From: VFKU01 sp964620045
GTDB lineage: Bacteria; Hydrogenedentota; Hydrogenedentia; Hydrogenedentales; GCA-2746185
Length of the DNA stretch: 64,000 nt
Assembly: GCA_964620045.1 (NCBI GenBank)
Contig: CAZUJL010000007.1
Coordinates: 1-64,000 of the forward strand
Direction: 5' to 3'
In this document: one piece after another, positions 54,902-62,240 of the stretch
How positions within the stretch are numbered: position 1 is the stretch's first letter
How the letters are laid out: the number at the start of each line of letters is the position of its first letter
Notes under the pieces: generated by a model
What the model saw: the letters and a program-made list of their open reading frames with translations, nothing else
Database searches by the model: none
Told to the model about the DNA's origin: nothing
Translations under genes and position numbers: made by a program

Positions 54902-56380
54902 ATGATACTGGAGAATCTGGGTGTGTACGGATGGAAGGAAGCGGACGAGAACCTGGCACTGGCCAGCCTTGTCACGGGCGATCCCTTGTTGCTCATTGGC
55001 AGCCACGGCTGCGCAAAGACGCATCTAGCGTCGCGGGTCTCGCAGGCCCTTCAAAGGCGGTTTGTCGCTTACGACGCGTCCAAAGCGATGTTCGAAGATG
55101 TATTGGGGTATCCCAACGTAGAGAAACTAAAGCAAGGAGTAGTGGAATACGTGCCGAGTCCCGTGACGGTCTGGGACAAGGAAATGATTATGATCGACGA
55201 GCTCAACCGGGCGGTGCCGGAACTGCAGAACAAGTGGCTGGAGGTCATCCGTAGCCGGAAGATCATGGGTCTGGCCACTCAAGTCAAATGGGTGTGGAGT
55301 GCCATGAATCCCTCGGCGTACTCAGCCACAAACGTACTAGACGAGGCGTTGATCGGCCGGTTCGCGTTCTTTCTGTACCCGCCGGAATTATTGGCAATGG
55401 ACGAGAGGGACGGAGCACGAGTGGCGCAACACGCGACGCTGGACGACGCGCCGGCGCTGTGCCTTTGGACGACGCAGGAAGCTACAACATCACCGGAGGT
55501 TTCGGGAACACATGGAGGGGACGACGTGCTGGGCACCCTGCTGGCACGCGCGGGCACGCGATTCATCTCGCTGAAGAAGGACATGGCGAAACTGCCCGCG
55601 CTTTTGGTGCGCTTGGCGCACCTTGTAGCCCAGGAGTCCAAGCGCAAAGTTGTCCTCGACGGCCGCCGACTGGGGTTCATTTACAGAAACCTGCTGTCTA
55701 ACCGGGCGGTGGAACTCGCCAAGGCGGATCTATGGGGTACCCCGCTGCCGGACTTTGGTCATTCGGCCCGATACGTCGTGCGGCGAAGCGTCCCCCTGGG
55801 TCTTGCGGAGGACGGCTCAAGTTTCGAAGCGTCCGTGCATCAGCTCGAGACATGTCTCGATCTGTTGGGTCCGGCGTTTGAGGAGGACGGATATTCGGCT
55901 TCGGCCGACCTAGTTTATGAACTGTTCACGACGACCGATCCTGTACGCCGGGTTGAACTACTGCTAACCGAAGACTTGGGAGAACTTGCCCGCTCGAAAG
56001 CGTGGAGCGATCTCGTGAACAGGGAGGAGGATCTTACACCGCTCGCTTATGCCGCGCTACAGATCGAGTCACGCAGATCTGGCGCAATACCTCAAGAGTT
56101 GCTTGTGCCGCTCTCCAGCCGGATTCGTCCGGAAAGCTTGGGTGCAGGAGGGCTGCGGGCGCTCGAAGGAGACGCGGTCGAATATATCGAGGAGTTGGAA
56201 GATATCCTCGCGCAGTCATCGGAATTGGCCTCCCTGGTCGCCCACCAGCATGTCAATGCGCTCGTAAATTCGGGAGAGGTCAATTTGGATAACGTCCAAC
56301 GGACCCGCGAGATCGTACGCGCGGACGTCGAACGGTTGAAGGCCTTGCTCGCTCGTGAGCCGGGAGGGACTGCGAAATGA
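54902..56380 (+). CDS. MoxR-family AAA+ ATPase
   Basis: 492 residues. Walker A is GSHGCAKT (33-40), Walker B is MIMIDELNRA and sensor 1 is WSAMNPSAYS; the arginine finger region is EALIGRFAFFLYP. The C-terminal half is helical and longer than in ordinary MoxR proteins (about 330 residues). MoxR ATPases work as chaperones with vWA partners, such as the one encoded upstream. The stop overlaps the next start by 4 bases. The ATG at 54902 follows AAGGAG; earlier in-frame starts were rejected. Confidence 0.88.
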   Translation: MILENLGVYGWKEADENLALASLVTGDPLLLIGSHGCAKTHLASRVSQALQRRFVAYDASKAMFEDVLGYPNVEKLKQGVVEYVPSPVTVWDKEMIMIDELNRAVPELQNKWLEVIRSRKIMGLATQVKWVWSAMNPSAYSATNVLDEALIGRFAFFLYPPELLAMDERDGARVAQHATLDDAPALCLWTTQEATTSPEVSGTHGGDDVLGTLLARAGTRFISLKKDMAKLPALLVRLAHLVAQESKRKVVLDGRRLGFIYRNLLSNRAVELAKADLWGTPLPDFGHSARYVVRRSVPLGLAEDGSSFEASVHQLETCLDLLGPAFEEDGYSASADLVYELFTTTDPVRRVELLLTEDLGELARSKAWSDLVNREEDLTPLAYAALQIESRRSGAIPQELLVPLSSRIRPESLGAGGLRALEGDAVEYIEELEDILAQSSELASLVAHQHVNALVNSGEVNLDNVQRTREIVRADVERLKALLAREPGGTAK

Positions 56381-57747
56381 ATGCAATCAGGCTCTCGCTC
56401 GAGCGTGACGATCGATTCGATCGGTTCTATAAGTTGAAATGGGAGATAGTGAATACCAGCATTGATGACGTCCTGCGGCATGGCGTTCATCCATGGTCGG
56501 ATGCCTCCACCCACGGCGCATTCGCTGAAGGATTACTTCGTGGACTCAACGTACCGGAGACAAAGTTCACGGACCTCGTTTCAATGGGTTATGGCCACGA
56601 CGTGGTTCCTCCCAGCGCCTATTTCGCCGGAAATGGATCGCTAGCGGAACGGGCGCTCAGGGCAGCACACGATCAACTGTATTTCGCAGCGTCACTCAAG
56701 TACCTCGATCTCGTTGAGATTTCCAGAGGCTGGCTCACGAAACACTGGGACTCCGCGTTGGCACTGACTTTAGCCCAGCGAGCATATCCGGCCTTTATGG
56801 ACTTGAGACGATTCCTTAAGAGCCGGGACGGCCGACTCAGGATTCGTAGCAGAGACGACGTCCAGAGGTTGAATTTAGGCAGGATTCTCAAAGTGGATGA
56901 CTTTGGCGATCATGAGCAGTTGCTCTTGGACACCGCACTCGCGTCGCGGAGTTTCCGCGCTCAATCTGCTCTGGAACAAGTGGCTGACCGTGAAGGCAGA
57001 GTCCGGTTTGTCCCTGAATTCCGGCAGGTCACGCTGACGCTTCGGACGGACGCGCGTGAGCAACCCAAGGTCCTCTGGCACGCCAGAAAAGTGGGTGAGT
57101 ACTGGCGACTCCGTCCGGATTTAGGGCCGAGCCTGGATGCTCGTACTGTCGCTGCGCGTTTTGCAAAGCGCTGGCGGGAAGACGCTGGCCGATTGTGTTT
57201 CAATGTATCTACTGAGCGGATCGTGCAGATGGTCGAGGAAGGATTCGTGCTCCCATCGTTTCCCTCGCTTAGCTATCTCCATGCGTCCAGCGGGACCGAG
57301 GCTACTGTCCACCTGCGGGCCCCCGATGTGGCGCATTACACTATCGGCGAAGTAGCGACGGGCGACTACACTTGCTATCAATTGCGGAGCATATTGCGGG
57401 CGCATGGCGCATCCGGGACGGGAAAAAAGGAGGAACTATTCGCCAAAGCGGCCCAACTCGCCGCTATGTTGTATACAGGATGCCTTGATGAACTTCACGA
57501 GCACTTTGTGACACAGAAATTTGTGCTGGTGCCGGGACTGACAAAGAAGGGAGCTGAATGGCCGGTGCTTCGAGGGGTGTCTAACTTTCGCAGTCTCTTA
57601 CTGACAATGTACGCTTTGCGTCATTTGCGTGGAGGGGCGATACTCGACGCCAGCCATGAGAACGACACGTACTCTCCTGCCGAGCTCGCACAGGCCCTCC
57701 TGTGCGGAAAGCTTACCCTTCAAGGTGGGTTCGTTCCGGTTGGTTAG
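56377..57747 (+). CDS. Protein of unknown function with SAP-like segment
   Basis: 456 residues, soluble. Near residues 323-360 the sequence GDYTCYQLRSILRAHGASG, followed by TGKKEELFAKAAQL, matches the SAP plan (helix-turn-helix with LR.ILR..G..G.K.EL), a DNA-binding motif. A conserved-looking segment LYFAASLKYLDLVEISRGWL lies near 105. It overlaps the MoxR gene by 4 bases, so the vWA, MoxR and this protein probably form a three-part system with this protein as the DNA-contacting or effector part (inference). Confidence 0.6.
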   Translation: MNAIRLSLERDDRFDRFYKLKWEIVNTSIDDVLRHGVHPWSDASTHGAFAEGLLRGLNVPETKFTDLVSMGYGHDVVPPSAYFAGNGSLAERALRAAHDQLYFAASLKYLDLVEISRGWLTKHWDSALALTLAQRAYPAFMDLRRFLKSRDGRLRIRSRDDVQRLNLGRILKVDDFGDHEQLLLDTALASRSFRAQSALEQVADREGRVRFVPEFRQVTLTLRTDAREQPKVLWHARKVGEYWRLRPDLGPSLDARTVAARFAKRWREDAGRLCFNVSTERIVQMVEEGFVLPSFPSLSYLHASSGTEATVHLRAPDVAHYTIGEVATGDYTCYQLRSILRAHGASGTGKKEELFAKAAQLAAMLYTGCLDELHEHFVTQKFVLVPGLTKKGAEWPVLRGVSNFRSLLLTMYALRHLRGGAILDASHENDTYSPAELAQALLCGKLTLQGGFVPVG

Positions 57748-57759
57748 AACGCGACCCTT

Positions 57760-57785
57760 GGGCGGGCCCATCGATGGGCCCGCCC
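57760..57785 (+). terminator. Perfect 26-bp GC-rich palindrome at operon end
   Basis: The right half is ATGGGCCCGCCC and mirrors the left half exactly; the centre is ATCGAT. It begins 12 bases after the stop of the SAP-like gene and lies about 30 bases before the next TATA box. No T-run follows. It could end transcription as a hairpin or be a binding site for a dimeric protein. Confidence 0.55.
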
Positions 57786-57810
57786 ATCATTAAATCATCC
57801 TTCTCCTTAC

Positions 57811-57828
57811 CGAAAACCTTAAATACCC
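57811..57828 (+). promoter_or_regulatory. BRE/TATA promoter of the HerA unit
   Basis: CGAAAACCTTAAATACCC: purine-rich CGAAAA before CTTAAATA, centred 34 bases before the ATG at 57856. The transcript would begin about 8 bases before the ATG, too short for a ribosome site; none is present. Confidence 0.55.
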
Positions 57829-57855
57829 TTCTCCACTCATTGTTGTCATCGAAAA

Positions 57856-58410
57856 ATGACAACCAATTCATACAGACTCCTCGGGGCTCAAGACGTCCAA
57901 TCGGGTAGCGAAGCCTATACGAAACTCGAGGCACAATACGGTAGGGTTTCTGAGCACGGCGTTCCTTTCATGATGCGCGACTTGAGCACGCTTGCCACGC
58001 TTTTGGCTCCCGTGTCCCTGTCTTCTTATCAGACAATCGCCGATCAGCTCTTCGGGGCGGAGTCGAGGCACAGGGGTTTGGAGGTGCAACACGGCCTCAA
58101 TCTTCTGGCTGAGCGAAAACTTCTTCATGACAGACACATGGAAGACATTGCCCATCGTGACTGGCAGCTTCAGGAACAATTATTCGGCGCGCAACTACAT
58201 GCGCACGTAGACGATCACCGCCGCGAACTCCGGGTTCGGCAGATGATCCTCCAGTTGGACGAAACCCGCCGCAAGGAGGAGCGAGATTTCTGGAAGGACA
58301 CCATGGAAATCCGTAAGGAACTCTTCGAGGCGGGCAAAGAATACGGCGGATTGCGGACTCGTAGCGATCTCTTCAAGGACATAGAAACGGTGGGGGACTT
58401 GCATGGTTGA
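57856..58410 (+). CDS. Coiled-coil partner of the HerA-like ATPase (unknown)
   Basis: 184 residues, highly charged and mostly helical after about residue 75 (EVQHGLNLLAERKLLHDRHM and QLHAHVDDHRRELRVRQMIL). No known domain was recognised. It lacks a ribosome site and has a TATA box at near-leaderless distance. It overlaps the ATPase gene by 8 bases, so the two are translated together and probably interact; many HerA-type ATPases have a small helical or nuclease partner encoded beside them. Confidence 0.65.
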   Translation: MTTNSYRLLGAQDVQSGSEAYTKLEAQYGRVSEHGVPFMMRDLSTLATLLAPVSLSSYQTIADQLFGAESRHRGLEVQHGLNLLAERKLLHDRHMEDIAHRDWQLQEQLFGAQLHAHVDDHRRELRVRQMILQLDETRRKEERDFWKDTMEIRKELFEAGKEYGGLRTRSDLFKDIETVGDLHG

Positions 58411-60091
58411 GTTCCGCTCGTCATCTACCGAACGCATTCGGGAACTCTGCCGTCGGTTGAAGCCCATCTTGGGCGCCCGCGCGGATCAGTTGTTCTTTGC
58501 CTACTTGGCAGACAGTGCCGATGGGAAGAAACAAATCGAACAATACCTGGAGGTTCTCGCCGCAAAGCATTTTTCAGTAGGTGCCGAAGCCGGAGTCAAT
58601 CAACTCGTCCCCCCAACGCAAGACAAGCTGCATGGGTCCTACGCGCTTGGTACGGCCTTGTTCGCCGGCAAAAGCTACGGGACCTTCGGCTTGCGTGAGT
58701 CCGAATGGATACAACATGTTGGAATTTTTGGTCGCAGTGGGGCTGGAAAGACGAACTTGGGGTTCCAAGTATTTCGGCAATTGCTCCAGCATGGCAAACC
58801 GGTCCTCGTATTCGATTGGAAACGAAATTATCGCGACCTCTTGCAACTCCCCGAATTCAAGAACGTCCAGATCTACACGGCCGGGAGAAAGGTCGCGCCG
58901 TTCCGGTTCAATCCCCTGATCCCGCCACCCAACACGGATTCCCAGACTTGGTTAAAGCAGATCATCGAGGTCGTCGCGCATGCTTATTGCCTGGGAAACG
59001 GAGTTTTATTTCTCCTTCAGGAGAGTGTGGATGCGGTCTACCGGGACGCTGGCGTCTACGAGGGCCGCGTCCCTCGCTGGCCGACTTTCCGAGACGTGCT
59101 GGAGAAGGCCCGGGACCGTAACGCCCGAGGACGCGAGTCTGCCTGGCTGTCGTCGACGCTGAGGGCGCTCTCCTCGCTTACTTTCGGGGAGATGGACACG
59201 CTGCTCAATACGACTGAGGAGCAGTCCCAACGCTTGAAAGACCTTCTGCGCGAGGCCGTCGTCATAGAAATGGATGCGCTTGGTCAGGCCGACAAGACGT
59301 TTCTGATCAGTTCGCTACTCCTTTACATTCATCATCTTCGTATGGCCGAAGGCGAACGCGAAGTGTTTAAGCATGCCATCCTCATTGAGGAGGCCCACCA
59401 CGTGTTAACCAACGAGCGACAGAGCCTATTGGGCGGCCAGTCGGTGATGGAAATCACGTTCCGAGAGATACGAGAATTCGGTGAAGCGGTAATCATTCTT
59501 GATCAGCATCCGAGCAAGATTACGCTCAGCGCCCTCGGGAACACCTACTGCACCATCTGTTTTAATCTAAAGCACCAGAAGGACGTCAGCGCCATGGCTC
59601 AGAGCATGCTTCTTGAAGGTAGCGATAAGGATATCTTGGGAAGTCTGGGGGTCGGCGACGCCGTGGTCAAGCTGCAGGGTCGCGCGCCCCAACCCTTTCT
59701 AATAAGCGTCCCTGAGTTTGAAGTGAGTAAAGGCAGCATCTCCGACGCTGACGTGCGAATGAGGATGTCGAGTAAAATTGGAAAGATCGTCAACGCAATC
59801 CCAGTGCGCGACTTGCCAAGTTTAGGCCTCACTGACACGCCCACGAGTATTTCGAGCCGGGACGATGCTGCCAGAATTCGCTTCTTGCGAGATATTGTTG
59901 AGAACCCTGAGAGCGGAGTAGCCGCTCGATACAAGCGCATTGGGCTGAGTGTGCGGCAGGGACAACGACTGAAAGGAAAACTTGTGCTTCTGGGCATGCT
60001 CGAGGAACGCGAGGAACGAACCGCTACCGGCCGGCTCCACATTATTCGGTTAACCGAGAAAGGGCGGGTTGAACTTGAGAGCGGTGCCTAA
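58403..60091 (+). CDS. HerA/VirB4-like (DUF87) ATPase with winged-helix end
   Basis: 562 residues. Walker A is FGRSGAGKT (109-117), preceded by IQHVGIFG as in HerA/DUF87 proteins; Walker B is AILIEEAHHVL near 328, with the Gln-rich sensor segment ILDQHPSKI. The last 70 residues (RYKRIGLSVRQGQRLKGKLV, then RLHIIRLTEKGRVEL) form a winged helix. Such ATPases in archaea pump or process DNA or act as conjugation-type translocases. The type is most common in archaea and their plasmids (recollection). Confidence 0.85.
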   Translation: MVEFRSSSTERIRELCRRLKPILGARADQLFFAYLADSADGKKQIEQYLEVLAAKHFSVGAEAGVNQLVPPTQDKLHGSYALGTALFAGKSYGTFGLRESEWIQHVGIFGRSGAGKTNLGFQVFRQLLQHGKPVLVFDWKRNYRDLLQLPEFKNVQIYTAGRKVAPFRFNPLIPPPNTDSQTWLKQIIEVVAHAYCLGNGVLFLLQESVDAVYRDAGVYEGRVPRWPTFRDVLEKARDRNARGRESAWLSSTLRALSSLTFGEMDTLLNTTEEQSQRLKDLLREAVVIEMDALGQADKTFLISSLLLYIHHLRMAEGEREVFKHAILIEEAHHVLTNERQSLLGGQSVMEITFREIREFGEAVIILDQHPSKITLSALGNTYCTICFNLKHQKDVSAMAQSMLLEGSDKDILGSLGVGDAVVKLQGRAPQPFLISVPEFEVSKGSISDADVRMRMSSKIGKIVNAIPVRDLPSLGLTDTPTSISSRDDAARIRFLRDIVENPESGVAARYKRIGLSVRQGQRLKGKLVLLGMLEEREERTATGRLHIIRLTEKGRVELESGA

Positions 60092-60432
60092 GGCTAGGGG
60101 CGCATACAAAGAACACGATCTGAACGAAACTGTTCGCGCCGCGAGTAGAGAGTGGAGTTAACGCGTGAATATGCTGCGCTCTTTTGACAGGATTTGACTC
60201 CAATCGCACATCAGAAACAATGAATGAAGATTTTCTAGAAATTGTAATCACTCACACTCCCTACTACGAAAACCCTTCCTTGGGTAAACATGTCGTTTCC
60301 AGGCAGTACGCGTTTATAAATCTTTCCGTCTGAAGCTAACACTATGGACCTGAACTCGTTGCGTCTTCCCACGCATAAACTGCACTCTCTCTTTCCGGCT
60401 GCCCAGCGTTGCGGTCCTTTGCGTGGGCCTAT
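60092..60432. other. Intergenic region between HerA and Cdc6 genes
   Basis: About 340 bases between convergent genes. It contains the left copy of a 12-bp inverted repeat (60157-60168) and a TATA element at 60311-60326. That element has GGAAAG as BRE on the minus strand and an ATG 26 bases downstream at 60291, opening an 18-codon frame to 60235. On the plus strand a 30-codon leaderless frame starts at 60344. Neither micro-ORF is supported further. A replication origin is possible here because Orc1/Cdc6 genes often lie beside their origins. Confidence 0.45.
60157..60168 (+). repeat. 12-bp inverted repeat flanking cdc6, left arm
   Basis: GTTAACGCGTGA. The same 12 bases occur on the minus strand at 61532-61543, between the TATA box and the ATG of the Orc1/Cdc6-like gene. 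The core contains the palindromes GTTAAC and ACGCGT. It may be a binding site of the initiator. Confidence 0.5.
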
Positions 60433-61527
60433 TTAGCCGAATCGGTGCCTGCACACTTGGTCCAGTACGTCCGTAGTGAACGTGCATTGCACGGTCTTGG
60501 CATAGGTGCGCAGAAGCTTTGTCGAGGCTAGCAACACGAGCCCAAGGCTCTGCAGGTAAGCCAGCGCGCTAAAGAAATACACATAGCTGAAAGGCTCCTC
60601 ACGGTGCAGGACGCATAAGCGCCGATAGGTTGAGTACGCCTCTTTAACTGGTTTCTCCCCGTCGGATACGGCTCGTAGTATGAGAAGATTCTTGTCACTC
60701 AAGTGCCGGACGACATCCAGAACGACATCCAGAACGACATCCCTAAGGGCACGCTCGAAGTTAGCGTCGACGCCCGCGTCCGGTTCGGTGGCCCCGTAGT
60801 ACAAGCATTTGATGGCCACCCGTACGTCGGACTGCGCATACTTCGCGCTGAGTGCCGCAATCTTGAGCACCTCTGGTTTGTGCACATGCCCGAGACCCAG
60901 TTTTGCACGATCGGTGAGAATACGGTCGAGTTCCGCGGGTGTATATGACCTGAAATGGATGATCTCTGGCTGCAATGTGCTTTGCACGCTCTCGTCGAGT
61001 GCGGCCGACCAGCGCGGGCTGTTACTGAGAAGAATCGTCATGTATCCATTCGGCGCTCGGCTCAGAAAGTACAGGATGTTTTTCTGTACATCCTTCTCCG
61101 ATAGAAGATCGACTTCGTCGAGGACTATCACTGTCTTTTGCGGATACTTCTGGGTGAAACGCTCAGCAAGTTCCTCAAAAGAAACCCCGCGTGCCCTCGC
61201 GCCCGTGAGACCCGCGAGAAGCTTGTAGCTTGTATTCTGCATCCGGCAGTTGGCGTACAGGATTGCAAGACCCCGGGCCCGAAAAAGCGATTCCAGAAAG
61301 CGAACACCCAAGGTCTTTCCGGAGCCCCGGCTGCCAATGATGAGCAGATGGTTGGCGATTCCAGTTTGCTGATACCTTAGTAGCGCATCAATAACTGGTT
61401 TCATTTCTTCGCGGAGAAGGGGCTCGGGGGGCACGAAGTTGAAGTCGAATACGCGCGCATCGCGCAAGCCTTGAGTCCGTCTGGCCAGACGTTTTTCCTT
61501 GTCTTCAATGTAATCATGAACCTCCAT
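60433..61527 (-). CDS. Orc1/Cdc6-family replication initiator-like ATPase
   Basis: 364 residues from the ATG at 61527. Walker A is GSRGSGKT (65-72), the linker has YANCRMQNTSYKLL as in archaeal Cdc6 (YVNC...NT.Y), and Walker B is VIVLDEVDLL (133-142). Sensor 1 is ILLSNSPRW, and FRSYTPAELDRILTDRA plus AQSDVRVAIKCLYYG are the sensor-2/lid signatures. A winged helix follows (LSDKNLLILRAV...VYFFSALAYLQSLGLV). Archaeal members bind origins and load MCM. A 12-base tandem repeat near 60711-60741 encodes VVLDVVLDVV, probably a recent slip expansion. Confidence 0.85.
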   Translation of the reverse strand: MEVHDYIEDKEKRLARRTQGLRDARVFDFNFVPPEPLLREEMKPVIDALLRYQQTGIANHLLIIGSRGSGKTLGVRFLESLFRARGLAILYANCRMQNTSYKLLAGLTGARARGVSFEELAERFTQKYPQKTVIVLDEVDLLSEKDVQKNILYFLSRAPNGYMTILLSNSPRWSAALDESVQSTLQPEIIHFRSYTPAELDRILTDRAKLGLGHVHKPEVLKIAALSAKYAQSDVRVAIKCLYYGATEPDAGVDANFERALRDVVLDVVLDVVRHLSDKNLLILRAVSDGEKPVKEAYSTYRRLCVLHREEPFSYVYFFSALAYLQSLGLVLLASTKLLRTYAKTVQCTFTTDVLDQVCRHRFG

Positions 61528-61531
61528 TGCG

Positions 61532-61543
61532 TCACGCGTTAAC
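61532..61543 (-). repeat. 12-bp inverted repeat flanking cdc6, right arm
   Basis: Minus-strand GTTAACGCGTGA, 5 bases before the chosen ATG of the Orc1/Cdc6-like gene and downstream of its TATA box; it matches the copy at 60157-60168. Its place suggests an autoregulatory operator. Confidence 0.5.
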
Positions 61544-61578
61544 GACACTCCTCGTATACAGTAATGAGCTGGCGCGAG

Positions 61579-61587
61579 TTTATAAAT
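61579..61587 (-). promoter_or_regulatory. TATA box of the Orc1/Cdc6-like gene
   Basis: ATTTATAAA on the minus strand inside the 3' end of the 107-residue gene. The expected start is about 61557, leaving a leader of about 30 bases that contains GAGGAG (61548-61553), 19 bases before the ATG at 61527. The BRE position (CGCAAC) is weak. Confidence 0.45.
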
Positions 61588-61903
61588 GTTGCGCTGCGAG
61601 CAAGCCATCGGCCTCTCGCTTTAGAATCAGAGCCTCCCTGCGGAGCGCGTCCCTCTCCGAGGTGGAGAGGCGTCCCATGAGGCGTTCGTGTGTCAGACAT
61701 TTGAGAAATTCGTCTAACTGAAAGTATAGACGCGCAGCCTCCATGCGGATGTCCTGTTCTGCGGCCTCAAGCAAGTTCCAGAAGGGTAAGGAAGTGCCTC
61801 GACGTTGTCGGATGCATTGATCCTTCCATGCGATGTGCGTCTTTAGTGATTTTAATCTCTGGGTCAGATTCGCACGTTGATACTGAATTATTTTACATTC
61901 CAC
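61580..61903 (-). CDS. Small helical protein, leaderless (unknown)
   Basis: 107 residues, basic, almost entirely helical (NLTQRLKSLKTHIAWKDQ, AARLYFQLDEFLKCLTHERL, SERDALRREALILKREADGL). No known domain was recognised. A strong BRE/TATA is centred 25 bases before the ATG, so the mRNA would start at the ATG itself. It lies directly upstream of the Orc1/Cdc6-like gene in the same direction, and the cdc6 TATA box is inside its last codons; it may regulate or assist the initiator. Confidence 0.65.
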   Translation of the reverse strand: MECKIIQYQRANLTQRLKSLKTHIAWKDQCIRQRRGTSLPFWNLLEAAEQDIRMEAARLYFQLDEFLKCLTHERLMGRLSTSERDALRREALILKREADGLLAAQHL

Positions 61904-61920
61904 CTTCTACGCACGAACTC

Positions 61921-61941
61921 TTTACTTAAATACTTTTCTTT
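61921..61941 (-). promoter_or_regulatory. BRE/TATA promoter, leaderless
   Basis: On the minus strand GAAAAGAAAAGTATTTAAGT: purine-rich BRE GAAAAG followed by GTATTTAAG, centre about 61928, 25 bases before the ATG at 61903. This is the best example of the archaeal geometry in the window, as transcription would start at the start codon. Confidence 0.6.
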
Positions 61942-62240
61942 TCGCGGGCAGTCCAAAGCTACGATGCCTGCCACAGAATTTAGCCGGGTGAAACATATCC
62001 GCTTCGCCTCCGATTGCGGAATGCCGATCGGCTAGAGCGGGAAGGGAAACGCTGACCACTCTCAAGTCGATCGATATGTCGTTTGTGTGGAAATGCTTTG
62101 AGTACTTCGAACCACGACGCCGGACTCACGATTGTCGAATTGTGTTGCCGCGAAGATGTGTGTCGGTTGAAGTGTTGAAAACTGAAATAAAGGCCGCCGC
62201 ACGGATTAATCTTGTTGCCGCGCGGAGGTTTTAAGAGAAG
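61942..62240. other. Gene-free stretch before the SorC gene
   Basis: About 300 bases at the right edge of the archaeal-like block. No ORF with a start signal, no RNA gene and no matching repeat with the left edge (49.35-49.64 kb) was seen. An inverted motif CCGCACGG / CCGCGCGG near 62196-62226 is too weak to call. Confidence 0.35.

Noticed and set aside
54817..55254. 145-codon frame overlapping the start of the MoxR gene
   Set aside because: It lies in another frame over the MoxR Walker A region; the MoxR frame is clearly the coding one.
60286..60300. TTTCCAG near 60297 as an archaeal origin recognition box
   Set aside because: Only a part of the TTCCAGTGGAAAC motif is present and it is not repeated, so it cannot be called.
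49350..62240. Direct or inverted terminal repeats that would mark the ends of the archaeal-like block
   Set aside because: The two flanks (49.35-49.64 and 61.95-62.24 kb) were compared by eye and no shared sequence of useful length was found.
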